From Paraglaciecola marina (lineage in GTDB: Bacteria; Pseudomonadota; Gammaproteobacteria; Enterobacterales; Alteromonadaceae): 64,000 nucleotides of DNA. A program made the position numbers and the translations under genes. Position 1 is the first letter of the stretch, and every line of letters starts with the position of its first letter. The notes under the pieces are model-generated. The model worked only from the letters and a program-made list of their open reading frames with translations, was not told the origin of the DNA and did not search any database. Positions 26,693 to 36,232 of this stretch are shown in pieces. Location of the stretch: positions 33,450-97,449 of the forward strand of contig NZ_SAIS01000017.1 in assembly GCF_004360155.1 (NCBI RefSeq). The letters are read 5' to 3'.

Positions 26693-27817
26693 ATGGTGGA
26701 TAAAAAACTAAGTGGCGCTGGGCTCCGTGGCCAAAGTGCAGGTGAAACTAAATTATGTACAGTGGGAAAATCCGGGTCTGGATTAACCTATTGTGGTTAC
26801 GATGTATCGGATCTTGCTGATAATGCAACCTTTGAAGAAGTGGCCTACTTGTTATTTAACGGTGAGTTACCTAAACAGCAGCAATTAGATCAATACAAGG
26901 CTGAGCTAGCTGAAAAACGGGACCTACCAGACGCTCTAAAAAGCGTATTAAAGCTAATCCCTGCAGATGCACACCCTATGGATGTGATGCGCACCGGGTG
27001 TTCATTTTTAGGTAACCTAGAGCCTGAGTCAGATTTTGCGCAACAGAATCAAGCGGCTAGTCGCCTATTAGCGGCTTTTCCGGCAATTATGTGTTTTTGG
27101 TATCGCTATAGTCATCAGGGTGTAGAAATTGATTGCACTAGTGATGAGCCCTCACTTGGTGGCCATTTTCTAAAACTATTAACGGGTAAAAGCCCATCAG
27201 CTCAGCATCAAAAAGTGATAGATGTATCTCTTATTTTGTATGCCGAGCATGAATTTAATGCCTCTACTTTTACTGCCCGTGTTTGTGCATCTACTTTATC
27301 TGATATGTACTCATGCGTTACAGGCGCAATTGGTTCACTTCGTGGTCCTTTACATGGTGGTGCAAACGAAGCGGCTATGGAGATGATTCAGCAATTTACT
27401 TCTCCCGCTGATGCAAAAGAAAAAATGGCTGGCATGTTAGCCCGTAAAGAAAAAATCATGGGATTTGGACACGCTATTTACCGAGAGTCAGACCCTAGGA
27501 ATGTCATCATAAAAGCTTGGTCAGAAAAGCTTGCAGCAGAATATGGTGATAGCGATTTATACGATATTTCAGTGGCATGCGAAGAGTTTATGTGGGACAC
27601 CAAAAAGTTATTTTGTAATGCTGACTTTTTCCATGCTTCTGCTTATTTCTATATGGGTATTCCTATAAAATTATTCACACCAATATTTGTTTGCTCTCGA
27701 TTAACGGGCTGGGCCGCCCATGTAATGGAGCAAAGATCTAATAACCGAATTATTCGTCCAAGTGCAGATTACGTGGGTGCAGAGCCTAGAACTGTTACGC
27801 CTATATCGCAGCGCTAA
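26693..27817 (+). CDS. prpC: 2-methylcitrate synthase
   Basis: 374 residues of the citrate synthase family. The catalytic histidines lie in GPLHGGANE and GFGHAIYRESDPR, and the catalytic Asp in NADFFHASAY. The length and the KLSGAGLRGQSAGET start are those of methylcitrate synthases, which condense propionyl-CoA with oxaloacetate. AGGA precedes the ATG at 7 nt. It lies between prpB and acnD. Confidence 0.94.
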   Translation: MVDKKLSGAGLRGQSAGETKLCTVGKSGSGLTYCGYDVSDLADNATFEEVAYLLFNGELPKQQQLDQYKAELAEKRDLPDALKSVLKLIPADAHPMDVMRTGCSFLGNLEPESDFAQQNQAASRLLAAFPAIMCFWYRYSHQGVEIDCTSDEPSLGGHFLKLLTGKSPSAQHQKVIDVSLILYAEHEFNASTFTARVCASTLSDMYSCVTGAIGSLRGPLHGGANEAAMEMIQQFTSPADAKEKMAGMLARKEKIMGFGHAIYRESDPRNVIIKAWSEKLAAEYGDSDLYDISVACEEFMWDTKKLFCNADFFHASAYFYMGIPIKLFTPIFVCSRLTGWAAHVMEQRSNNRIIRPSADYVGAEPRTVTPISQR

Positions 27818-27828
27818 GTAAATAAGAC

Positions 27829-27851
27829 AGGCCGTTTAAAATATTCGGCCT
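27829..27851 (+). repeat. intercistronic hairpin between prpC and acnD
   Basis: AGGCCG (27829-27834) and CGGCCT (27846-27851) form a GC-rich stem with an 11-nt loop, then TTTGTAA. It is short of a full T run. It may reduce read-through into acnD or protect the upstream mRNA end. Confidence 0.4.
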
Positions 27852-27883
27852 TTGTAACCTAGCTTTCCTTTTTGAGTAATTTT

Positions 27884-30487
27884 ATGAATTATGATTACCG
27901 TAAACCTCTACCAAATTTTAAGGTGGGTGGTGCAAGTGTTGACTTCTTTGATGCTAGAGAAGCCATAGAAAACATCAGTGAAGGGGCTTATAAAAAGTTA
28001 CCTTATACCTCACGGGTATTAGCTGAGCAGTTAGTGCGAAAGTGCTCTCCTGAACTACTAACAGCCTTTCTTGAACAACTTATTTATAGTAAACAAGAGC
28101 TTGATTTTCCTTGGTATCCGGCTCGTGTTGTTTGTCATGATATTTTAGGTCAAACCGCATTGGTTGATTTAGCAGGCTTACGAGATGCCATAGCAGAGCA
28201 GGGTGGCGACCCAGCAAAAGTTAACCCTGTTGTGCCGACTCAGCTAATTGTGGATCATTCATTGGCTGTGGAACACGGTGGCTTTGATGCTGACGCCTTT
28301 GAAAAAAATAGAGCCATTGAAGATAGAAGAAACCAAGACCGCTTTCATTTTATTGAGTGGACCAAAACCGCGTTTAAAAATGTAGATGTTATCCCAGCTG
28401 GTAATGGGATTATGCATCAAATAAATCTTGAGAAAATGTCTCCCGTTATCCAACTTAGAGATGGCGTAGCCTTTCCTGATACATGTGTCGGTACAGATAG
28501 TCATACTCCACACGTTGATGCTTTAGGGGTTATTGCCATAGGGGTAGGTGGCTTAGAAGCTGAGACCGTTATGCTTGGCAGGCCATCAATGATGCGACTA
28601 CCCAATATTGTGGGCGTAAAAATAAGGGGTTCTCGACAGCCTGGAATTACCGCTACAGATATTGTACTGGCGATGACAGAATTCTTACGGGATGCCAAAG
28701 TTGTGTCTGCCTATTTAGAGTTTTTTGGAGAAGGCACAGCTGCCTTAACCATAGGTGACAGAGCCACCATTTCGAATATGACCCCAGAGTATGGAGCATC
28801 GGCTGGGTTATTTTATATTGATAAGCAAACCATTGATTATTTAAAAATTACTGGTAGAGAGACAGAGCAAATCGAGTTAGTCGAACACTACGCCAAACAA
28901 ACTGGCTTATGGGCTGATGACCTAACAGAAGTTGAATATGCAAGGGTTTTAGAGTTTGATTTATCCAGTGTTGGCCGCAATATGGCTGGGCCATCAAATC
29001 CCCATAGGCGGCTTGCCACTTCAGACCTAGCCACAAAAGGTATCGCTAAAGATGTGAAAGAAGTTGCGGGAAAAATGCCCGATGGCGCGGTGATCATCGC
29101 AGCAATAACCAGTTGTACCAATACTAGTAACCCGCGAAATGTAGTGGCAGCAGGATTAATTGCTAAAAAAGCCAATGAATTAGGATTAATAAGAAAACCT
29201 TGGGTTAAATCCTCATTTGCTCCCGGCTCTAAAGTGGCAAAATACTACTTAGAAGAGTCTGGATTATTGCCAGAAATGGAAAAACTAGGCTTCGGTATTG
29301 TGGCCTACGCCTGCACAACCTGTAATGGCATGAGTGGCGCCCTAGATCCAAAAATTCAAAAAGAAGTCATAGACAGAGATTTATACAGCACTGCGGTACT
29401 GTCAGGTAATCGTAACTTTGACGGACGTATTCATCCCTATGCAAAGCAAGCGTTTCTAGCTTCTCCTCCTTTGGTGGTAGCTTACGCTATCGCCGGTACC
29501 ATTCGTTTTGATATTGAAAAAGACGCCCTCGGATTTGATAAAGATGGTAAGGCTATAACCCTAAAAGATATTTGGCCTGATGATGCAGAGATTGATGCAA
29601 TAGTTAGTGAATTTGTAAAGCCAGAGCAATTTAAAAAAGTCTATACCCCCATGTTTGACCTTGGCTCTTTTGAACCAGCTGAGAGCCCATTGTATGATTG
29701 GCGCTCGCAGAGTACCTATATTCGTCGCCCACCATACTGGGAAGGCGCACTAGCGGGTAAACGCACTATGCAAGGTATGCGAGCATTAGCTGTGTTAGGC
29801 GACAATATAACCACAGACCATCTCTCACCTTCAAATGCCATTATGTTAGACAGCGCAGCAGGAGAATATTTGCATAAGATGGGCCTGCCTGAGGAAGATT
29901 TTAATTCTTACGCTACTCACAGGGGTGACCATTTAACCGCGCAGCGTGCCACCTTTGCTAATCCTAAATTATTGAATGAAATGGTGTTAGAAAATGGCCA
30001 AGTTAAACAAGGCTCATTTGCGAGATTAGAACCTGAAGGGAAAGTTATGCGCATGTGGGAAACCATAGAAACTTACATGGAACGAAAACAACCTTTAATT
30101 ATTGTTGCTGGTGCAGATTATGGACAAGGATCATCAAGAGATTGGGCTGCAAAAGGAGTTAGGTTAGCCGGAGTTGAGGTGATACTTGCAGAAGGGTTTG
30201 AACGTATTCACCGTACAAATTTAGTAGGAATGGGCGTTTTACCTTTAGAGTTTACCAACAAAGAAGACCGTAAATCCTTAAGGCTTGATGGCACAGAAAT
30301 CTATGATGTGGTGGGTAAACCTGAAGCTGGTGGGCAACTTAAGGTAAAAATTACCCGTAAAGACAGCTCGCACACAGATATATTGGTAACGTGTCGCTTA
30401 GATACAGCTGAAGAAGTAAAAGTTTATGATGCCGGTGGCGTGTTGCAGCGTTTTGCACAAGATTTTCTTGAGTCAAATTTAGCGTAA
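27884..30487 (+). CDS. acnD: 2-methylcitrate dehydratase, aconitase type (Fe/S-dependent)
   Basis: 867 residues from the ATG at 27884, starting NYDYRKPLPNFKVGG in the manner of AcnD. Aconitase cluster cysteines appear in SCTNTSNPR and YACTTCNGMSG. The C-terminal swivel domain has GADYGQGSSRDWAAKG. It dehydrates 2-methylcitrate to 2-methylaconitate (trans form) and so replaces PrpD, which is absent here. A TTG at 27872 in the same frame is a less likely start. prpF follows 15 bp later, as is usual because PrpF is needed together with AcnD. Confidence 0.94.
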   Translation: MNYDYRKPLPNFKVGGASVDFFDAREAIENISEGAYKKLPYTSRVLAEQLVRKCSPELLTAFLEQLIYSKQELDFPWYPARVVCHDILGQTALVDLAGLRDAIAEQGGDPAKVNPVVPTQLIVDHSLAVEHGGFDADAFEKNRAIEDRRNQDRFHFIEWTKTAFKNVDVIPAGNGIMHQINLEKMSPVIQLRDGVAFPDTCVGTDSHTPHVDALGVIAIGVGGLEAETVMLGRPSMMRLPNIVGVKIRGSRQPGITATDIVLAMTEFLRDAKVVSAYLEFFGEGTAALTIGDRATISNMTPEYGASAGLFYIDKQTIDYLKITGRETEQIELVEHYAKQTGLWADDLTEVEYARVLEFDLSSVGRNMAGPSNPHRRLATSDLATKGIAKDVKEVAGKMPDGAVIIAAITSCTNTSNPRNVVAAGLIAKKANELGLIRKPWVKSSFAPGSKVAKYYLEESGLLPEMEKLGFGIVAYACTTCNGMSGALDPKIQKEVIDRDLYSTAVLSGNRNFDGRIHPYAKQAFLASPPLVVAYAIAGTIRFDIEKDALGFDKDGKAITLKDIWPDDAEIDAIVSEFVKPEQFKKVYTPMFDLGSFEPAESPLYDWRSQSTYIRRPPYWEGALAGKRTMQGMRALAVLGDNITTDHLSPSNAIMLDSAAGEYLHKMGLPEEDFNSYATHRGDHLTAQRATFANPKLLNEMVLENGQVKQGSFARLEPEGKVMRMWETIETYMERKQPLIIVAGADYGQGSSRDWAAKGVRLAGVEVILAEGFERIHRTNLVGMGVLPLEFTNKEDRKSLRLDGTEIYDVVGKPEAGGQLKVKITRKDSSHTDILVTCRLDTAEEVKVYDAGGVLQRFAQDFLESNLA

Positions 30488-30502
30488 CTCTGGAGTGAAA
30501 TT

Positions 30503-31681
30503 ATGATTTTTAATCCTCAAATTGGCATTCCTGCAACCTATATGCGCGGTGGAACCAGCAAAGGCGTGTTCTTTAAACTAGATGATTTACCTGAGGACGC
30601 CCAGGTTGCAGGGACTGCTAGAGACAACTTGTTACTTAGAGTAATAGGCAGTCCAGATCCATATGGTAAACAGACAGACGGTATGGGAGGTGCGACTTCT
30701 AGCACCAGTAAAACTGTCCTTCTTTCAAAAAGCACTAAGACCGAACATGACGTAGATTATCTGTTTGGCCAAGTAGCTATAGATAAAGCCTTTGTGGACT
30801 GGAGCGGTAATTGCGGTAATTTAACCGCAGCTGTCGGCTCATTCGCCATAAGCAATGGATTAGTAGATAACAGCCGCATTCCCGATAATGGTGTAGCCGT
30901 GGTGCGTATTTGGCAAGCTAACATTAACAAAACTATTATTGCCCATGTTCCTATGGTTAATGGCCTAGTACAAGAAACCGGTGATTTTGAGTTAGATGGG
31001 GTAACTTTTCCAGCTGCAGAAGTGAAAGTAGAATTTGTTAACCCTGTGGATGGTGATGAAGCCATGTTTCCTACTGGTAACTTAGTTGATGAATTGGCTG
31101 TACCCGGTGTGGGTACCTTTAAAGCCACTATGATTAACGCAGGCATCCCTACAATATTTATTGAAGCCAAAGCACTAGGTTATCAGGGCTCTGAGTTACA
31201 AGAAGCCATCAATAGCGATGAATCTGCGCTCGCCAAATTTGAAACCATTAGGGCCTACGGCGCACTGATGATGGGGTTAATTCATAGTATAGACCAAGCA
31301 AGAGAGCGGCAACACACCCCCAAAGTTGCCTTTGTTGCACCGAGTTCTGCGTACCAAACCTCTAGTGGAAAATCGATTACAGGTAATGACATTGATTTAT
31401 CAGTAAGGGCCATGTCTATGGGTAAATTACACCATGCAATGATGGGTACCGCAGCGGTAGCAATAGGAACAGCAGGGGCTATTCCCGGTACTTTGGTTAA
31501 TTTAGCGGCTGGCGGTGGCGACAAAGACTCAATCATATTTGGCCATCCATCGGGAACCTTAAAAGTAGGAGCCGAAGCAAAATTTAATGAGGGGGCTTGG
31601 AGTGTTGATAAAGTATCTATGAGCCGCAGTGCCCGAAAATTAATGAAGGGAGAGGTTTATATTCCAGCAGATTCTTATTAA
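30503..31681 (+). CDS. prpF: 2-methylaconitate cis-trans isomerase
   Basis: 392 residues of the PrpF family, with the diagnostic IPATYMRGGTSKGVFF start, GGATSSTSKT and DWSGNCGNLTAAVG segments. It isomerises trans-2-methylaconitate made by AcnD to the cis form used by AcnB-type hydratases. GGAG precedes the ATG. It is the last gene of the prp operon; no prpE or prpD is in the window. Confidence 0.94.
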   Translation: MIFNPQIGIPATYMRGGTSKGVFFKLDDLPEDAQVAGTARDNLLLRVIGSPDPYGKQTDGMGGATSSTSKTVLLSKSTKTEHDVDYLFGQVAIDKAFVDWSGNCGNLTAAVGSFAISNGLVDNSRIPDNGVAVVRIWQANINKTIIAHVPMVNGLVQETGDFELDGVTFPAAEVKVEFVNPVDGDEAMFPTGNLVDELAVPGVGTFKATMINAGIPTIFIEAKALGYQGSELQEAINSDESALAKFETIRAYGALMMGLIHSIDQARERQHTPKVAFVAPSSAYQTSSGKSITGNDIDLSVRAMSMGKLHHAMMGTAAVAIGTAGAIPGTLVNLAAGGGDKDSIIFGHPSGTLKVGAEAKFNEGAWSVDKVSMSRSARKLMKGEVYIPADSY

Positions 31682-31686
31682 ACTAG

Positions 31687-31938
31687 CTTGATAAGCTTAC
31701 ATTTAAAAAGACTATCCCTATTTGCCCTCAGCCTTCAGCAATTAATGCTTCAGTATGCCCTCTGTGCCACAAGGCCAATGAGTGCAGTGCAGAGCTGGGT
31801 AGTTGTTGGTGTTTTAACACTAGTATACCCGCCGGATTAAAGGCTCAACTCAATGAAAATGTAGATCCTAGATGTATCTGCCAATCCTGTGTTGCTATCT
31901 ATAATAATGCTCCTGAAAAATTTACTTTTAAGAGTTAA
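31687..31938 (+). CDS. cysteine-rich CWC-family reading frame, no standard start codon
   Basis: An open frame from after the TAG at 31684 to the TAA at 31936-31938 encodes VCPLCHKANECS, GSCWCFNTSIP and DPRCICQSCVA. This spacing of CxxC...CWC...CxCxxC is that of the small cysteine-rich CWC proteins, probable metal-binding proteins of unknown function. No ATG, GTG or TTG lies in frame before the first CxxC; ATT at 31720 or 31741 is the only start-like choice. An ATG (31745) and a TTG (31688) exist in the neighbouring frame, so a frameshift that broke the gene is as likely as a rare start. The true start is therefore unknown and the interval given is the open frame. Confidence 0.55.
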   Translation, partial: LDKLTFKKTIPICPQPSAINASVCPLCHKANECSAELGSCWCFNTSIPAGLKAQLNENVDPRCICQSCVAIYNNAPEKFTFKS

Positions 31939-32025
31939 CTCAAAGAACTGACTATTTACAATTTGTTAAGTTAAGGTTCATAAAAATCCTTTAAGATAAC
32001 TAGCTCGATTCAAAAAGGAATAGTT

Positions 32026-32715
32026 ATGCGTATTATCACATTAGTTTTATTTTTAAGCTGCATTAGCCAAAGTCATGCTAAACAATCTCATTCGTCTGTA
32101 AATCTAACTCGGCAAATAGAAGTAACTGGAGTAGGGCAAGTATTTAGTATTCCAAACAGATTTAGTTTTTCGTTATCCTTAGAAGAAAAGGGCAACTCGG
32201 CCGCAGATTTGAATGGTGTGATGACAGAAAAGTCTACAAGGGTTATTAATGCATTGCTTAAAGTTGGTGTAAATAAAAAGTCATTACAAGCTCTGCAAGT
32301 TAGGTTTAATCCTTGGGTTGTATACAATAATCAAACACGTGAGCAAAAAGGTTTTATTTTAACCCGCACCTTTAATGTCACAGTGGATGATCTTCAAGTT
32401 TACGAGAAAGCCATTGATGAAGTGTTAAAGCTTGGCATTACCAGTATTTCAAATTTTAATTACAGTAGTAGTGAGTCTGAGGTTCACTATCAAGCGTCAT
32501 TACGCCAAGCTTTATTGAGTGCGAAAGCTAGAGCTGAAGATATGGTGAAAACTTTAGACTTGAAATTAGGCAAGGTGATATCCATATCTGAGCAATCAGC
32601 AGGACAAGCTATGCCCGTTCAAATGCAAATGCGAGAGGCCAAGTCAAGCAGTAGTTACCAGCCTGGAGAAATGACAACCGAAACACAAGTTAGGGTGATT
32701 TTTTCTATAGAATAG
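32026..32715 (+). CDS. periplasmic SIMPL (DUF541/YggE-like) protein
   Basis: 229 residues with a signal peptide (LVLFLSCISQSHA). The body is a SIMPL domain: VTGVGQVFSIPNRFSFSL, the middle NPWVVYNNQTREQKGFILTRTF and the late SAKARAEDMVKTLDLKLG segment. The family is periplasmic and linked loosely to oxidative or envelope stress; its biochemistry is not established. AAGGA precedes the ATG. Confidence 0.85.
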   Translation: MRIITLVLFLSCISQSHAKQSHSSVNLTRQIEVTGVGQVFSIPNRFSFSLSLEEKGNSAADLNGVMTEKSTRVINALLKVGVNKKSLQALQVRFNPWVVYNNQTREQKGFILTRTFNVTVDDLQVYEKAIDEVLKLGITSISNFNYSSSESEVHYQASLRQALLSAKARAEDMVKTLDLKLGKVISISEQSAGQAMPVQMQMREAKSSSSYQPGEMTTETQVRVIFSIE

Positions 32716-32750
32716 CTGGATATCCAGATTAACACCTTAGGTTTTATTGA

Positions 32751-33230
32751 ATGAATCAAAACAAAGAACAACAGTATGCTGAGTTAGCAGCCCAAGCAGA
32801 AGCCCTAGTTTCATCAGAAACAGACATGATTGCCAATATGGCAAATATTAGTTCACTTATTTATTGGGCATTAGCTGATGTTAATTGGGCAGGGTTTTAT
32901 TTGCATAAAGAAGAGCAATTAGTATTAGGCCCTTTTCATGGACAACCAGCTTGTATCCGTATACCACTTGGTAGAGGAGTATGCGGAACTGCAGCCCAAG
33001 ATAACCAAATTCAGCTTATTGAAGACGTGCATGAATTTGCTGGTCATATTTCTTGCGATGCAGCATCAAACTCTGAAATTGTTTTACCTATACTTAAAGA
33101 CGGAAAAGTGTTTGGGGTACTAGACCTTGATAGCCCATTGGTTGCTAGATTTGATGAACAAGATAAAGTTGGATTGTCAAAAATAGTTGAAATCTTTGAA
33201 AAATCATTGAATTTAGAAGAAGGCAAGTAG
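32751..33230 (+). CDS. msrC: free methionine-(R)-sulfoxide reductase (GAF domain)
   Basis: 159 residues forming one GAF domain. The three redox cysteines of fRMsr are in PACIRIPLGRGVCGTAA and HISCDAASNSE. It reduces free methionine-(R)-sulfoxide in the cytoplasm. The next gene starts at the base after its stop, and proQ and prc follow, as near msrC in related bacteria. Confidence 0.92.
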   Translation: MNQNKEQQYAELAAQAEALVSSETDMIANMANISSLIYWALADVNWAGFYLHKEEQLVLGPFHGQPACIRIPLGRGVCGTAAQDNQIQLIEDVHEFAGHISCDAASNSEIVLPILKDGKVFGVLDLDSPLVARFDEQDKVGLSKIVEIFEKSLNLEEGK

Positions 33231-33521
33231 ATGAAAAGCTTAGTTGATATTCATGTTGCTCTTGCAACCGTTGATGACATGGATTTTTGGGAAGACCGAG
33301 CAGATGATGCCGCTGATAGACTCAATACTCTACTACACATGTTGTATGATCATGCTGATGAAGACATAAAAACTGACTCTTTGGAGAACATGATCCAATA
33401 TATTTGGGAAAATTGGCGAGAAGATAGCCATTTACTCGATATTGATGACGATGATTTGTACGACTGGGTTGACCAACTTCTAGCAACTTGGGATGATGAG
33501 CACCAAGAACCTCGTAATTAA
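33231..33521 (+). CDS. small acidic protein between msrC and proQ
   Basis: 96 residues, rich in Asp and Glu (for example DIDDDDLYDWVDQ and FWEDRADDAADRL) and in Trp, with no signal peptide or membrane segment. I do not recognise a named family. Its strongly negative charge is notable next to proQ, whose product is a very basic RNA chaperone. It starts at the base after the msrC stop and ends 17 bp before proQ, so all three are probably on one mRNA. It may be a partner or a regulator; this is inference. Confidence 0.75.
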   Translation: MKSLVDIHVALATVDDMDFWEDRADDAADRLNTLLHMLYDHADEDIKTDSLENMIQYIWENWREDSHLLDIDDDDLYDWVDQLLATWDDEHQEPRN

Positions 33522-33538
33522 CCAAACTAGAAGACTTA

Positions 33539-34183
33539 ATGGACAATCCACAAAAATTTTCGAACAGCAAAGAAGTAATTAGCTTCTTAGTTGAGCAATT
33601 CCCAGCCTGTTTCAGTAGTAAAGGTGACGCAAAACCGTTAAAGATCGGAATATTCCAAGATTTGGCAGAACGTTTAGCGGAAGAAGAACGTGTAAGTAAA
33701 ACATTATTACGCTCTTCTTTACGTCATTACACGAATAGCTGGCGTTATTTACATAGCATTAAGAAAGGTGCACAACGTGTCGATATTGATGGCAACGAAG
33801 TAGCAGTAATAGATGATGAACATGTAGAGCATGCACAAAAACAGCTTGAAGAAAGTAAAGCCAAAGTTGCCGCTAAACGCAAAGAGCAAAAAGCTGCAGG
33901 TTTAGACGTAAAGAAAAACTTCAAGAAGAAAGATGTTCCTAAATTTAAGCCCACATCCAAAGTTAAAAAGCCAAGCCAACCTAAAGAAAAGCAGCCACCA
34001 GCAGAGCGCCTCAATGATAGTCAAATCGTTGCAGGCACTGCGGTAACAGTAAAAGTTGGTAAAACGCCTATGCCTGCAACCATTACTGATGTTGCGAAAG
34101 ATGGTATTCAGGTGCAACTTGATTCAGGAATGGTTGTCAAAGTGCAATTAGAAAACTTAAGGTTGGCTCGTACCAAGAGGTAA
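33539..34183 (+). CDS. proQ: RNA chaperone ProQ
   Basis: 214 residues. The N-terminal FinO/ProQ domain (about 10-120) has LVEQFPACF, KPLKIGIFQDLAERL and LRSSLRHYTNSWRYL. A Lys-rich linker (KKNFKKKDVPKFKPTSKVKKP) leads to a C-terminal Tudor-like domain (GTAVTVKVGKTPMPATITDVAKDG). It binds sRNAs and mRNA 3' ends. AGAAG precedes the ATG. prc starts 4 bp after its stop, a conserved pairing. Confidence 0.94.
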   Translation: MDNPQKFSNSKEVISFLVEQFPACFSSKGDAKPLKIGIFQDLAERLAEEERVSKTLLRSSLRHYTNSWRYLHSIKKGAQRVDIDGNEVAVIDDEHVEHAQKQLEESKAKVAAKRKEQKAAGLDVKKNFKKKDVPKFKPTSKVKKPSQPKEKQPPAERLNDSQIVAGTAVTVKVGKTPMPATITDVAKDGIQVQLDSGMVVKVQLENLRLARTKR

Positions 34184-34187
34184 TTAA

Positions 34188-36227
34188 ATGATTAAATCAA
34201 TTCGTGTATCGGTATTATCCGCATTAGTTATAGTAAGCACAGGCTCATTAGCGCTAGAAAGCAGTTTAGGTGTTAAAGATTTACCCGTGCTCACACAAGA
34301 ATCGCAACATGTAGCTGCAGCTAAAAGAGTGTCATCTCAATTTTTGCGAGCCCATTACAAACAAATTGATTTAGATGATGAATTATCTGTAAAAATATTT
34401 GACCGTTTTATTCGTTCATTAGATTTTAATCGTAACGTTTTTACAGCCGAGGATATTGCCAAGTTCGCTGTAAATAGTAAAAAGTTCGATGATGCTATTG
34501 AAAGAGGCAATTTAAGTATTGCTTATGAAATATATCAGTTAAACATGCAGCGCCGGACTGAGCGTTATCAATTTGCCCTCAGCTTGTTAGATAAAGAGTT
34601 TAACTTTGAAGAAGCTGGTGACAAATTTGTTTACGACAGAGAAGATGCTGAGTGGGCAAAAAACGAAGCTGAACTTGATGAGCTTTGGCGTCAAAGAGTT
34701 AAGTATGATGCTCTTAATTTAAAGCTAGCCGGTAAAGATTGGCCAAAAATTCAAGAGCTATTAGCTAAACGGTACGAGCGAGCCATCAAACGCTTAACTC
34801 AAACCTCAAGTGAAGATGTATTTCAAACAGTGATGCATTCATTTGCTAGAAGTGTTGAAGCACACACCAGTTATTTATCACCACGCAATGCAGAACGTTT
34901 TCAAATGGAAATGAACCTTTCTTTTGAAGGTATTGGTGCTGTGTTATTGAGTGAAGATGATTACACAGTTATACGCAGTGTAGTACCAGGTGGTCCTGCT
35001 GATTTATCTCAAAAAATAAAGCCAGAAGATAAGATTGTTGGTGTGGCTCAAGATGAAGATGAGTTTGTTGATGTAATTGGCTGGCGCTTAGATGAAGTGG
35101 TTGAGTTAATTAAAGGGCCCAAGGGGAGTACTGTAAAACTACAGATTATGAAGGGCTCTTCTGAATCTACTGTTCCAGATGTTGTCACTTTAATTCGTGA
35201 TAAAATTAAACTAGAAGACAGAGAAGCCAAATCTGAAGTTTATACGCCAAAAACAGGCCCCCACAAAGACCAAAAATTAGGGGTGATTGCTATCCCTTCT
35301 TTTTACAATAAGTTGCATCAAGATGTGCAACGAGAAATCGCAAACCTTACTGAACAAGGGGTTGAAGGTATAATCGTTGATTTACGTGGTAATGGTGGAG
35401 GCTCTTTGACAGAAGCTACCTTATTGTCAGGTTTATTTATTGATAAAGGCCCTGTTGTACAAATAAGAGATGGGGCCGGCCGTATAAGGTTAGAGCAAGA
35501 TGTTGATGGTAAGGTTTTCTACGATGGTCCTTTGACTGTTTTAGTTGACCGTTATAGCGCTTCAGCCTCAGAAATTTTTGCTGCCGCTATGCAAGATTAT
35601 AATCGAGCTTTGATATTAGGTGAACAAACTTTTGGTAAAGGTACGGTACAACAACACCGCCCATTAGGTCGTATTTATGACCTATATGAAAACCCTTTGG
35701 GTAGTGTGCAGTTTACTATAGCTAAGTTTTATCGCATTAATGGTGGCAGTACACAGCACAAAGGTGTGATACCAGATATTTTATTCCCATCAGTGATTGA
35801 TCATGCTGATTGGGGTGAAAGTCAAGAAGATAATGCTTTACCTTGGGATAGTATTGCTCGAGCCAATTATACTACTTTTGGTGAAAACAAAAATGTAGTC
35901 GAAAATCTAACGGCACTGCATAAACAAAGAGTCAAAACTGAGTTTAACTATATCTATGAAGATATAGTTCGTTATAACCTTAAAAAAGAAGATAAAACTA
36001 TATCGTTAGTAGAGTCCGAGCGTGTAAGCGAAAAGGCGGAAAACGAAAAGCGCGCTTTAGCAAGAACCAATGAACGTTTGGCACGGCTAGGGCTTGAAAA
36101 AGTGGAAAACTTAGATGACTTACCAGAAGAGTTAGACGAGATTGATGGATTTTTAGAAGAAGCGGCAAACATTACCTATGATGTTTTGGCTGCTGATGTA
36201 TACGCAATTAATAGTAAACAAAAGTAA
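34188..36227 (+). CDS. prc: tail-specific (C-terminal processing) protease
   Basis: 679 residues with a signal peptide (LSALVIVSTGSLALE). A PDZ domain lies around residues 240-330 (IRSVVPGGPADLSQKIKPED). The S41 protease core has the SASAS serine segment at 457-461 and the catalytic Lys484 in TFGKGTVQQ. A long charged C-terminal tail follows. It trims C-termini of periplasmic proteins, including peptidoglycan enzymes. AGAGG precedes the ATG, and proQ is just upstream. Confidence 0.94.
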   Translation: MIKSIRVSVLSALVIVSTGSLALESSLGVKDLPVLTQESQHVAAAKRVSSQFLRAHYKQIDLDDELSVKIFDRFIRSLDFNRNVFTAEDIAKFAVNSKKFDDAIERGNLSIAYEIYQLNMQRRTERYQFALSLLDKEFNFEEAGDKFVYDREDAEWAKNEAELDELWRQRVKYDALNLKLAGKDWPKIQELLAKRYERAIKRLTQTSSEDVFQTVMHSFARSVEAHTSYLSPRNAERFQMEMNLSFEGIGAVLLSEDDYTVIRSVVPGGPADLSQKIKPEDKIVGVAQDEDEFVDVIGWRLDEVVELIKGPKGSTVKLQIMKGSSESTVPDVVTLIRDKIKLEDREAKSEVYTPKTGPHKDQKLGVIAIPSFYNKLHQDVQREIANLTEQGVEGIIVDLRGNGGGSLTEATLLSGLFIDKGPVVQIRDGAGRIRLEQDVDGKVFYDGPLTVLVDRYSASASEIFAAAMQDYNRALILGEQTFGKGTVQQHRPLGRIYDLYENPLGSVQFTIAKFYRINGGSTQHKGVIPDILFPSVIDHADWGESQEDNALPWDSIARANYTTFGENKNVVENLTALHKQRVKTEFNYIYEDIVRYNLKKEDKTISLVESERVSEKAENEKRALARTNERLARLGLEKVENLDDLPEELDEIDGFLEEAANITYDVLAADVYAINSKQK

Positions 36228-36232
36228 AACTC

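Noticed and set aside
30757..31170. 137-codon minus-strand frame inside prpF
   Set aside because: Antisense shadow of a conserved gene with low-complexity Ser/Thr/Pro content.
31741..31840. ATG at 31745 as the start of a different small protein
   Set aside because: That frame lacks the conserved cysteines and stops soon after; the neighbouring frame holds the CWC pattern.
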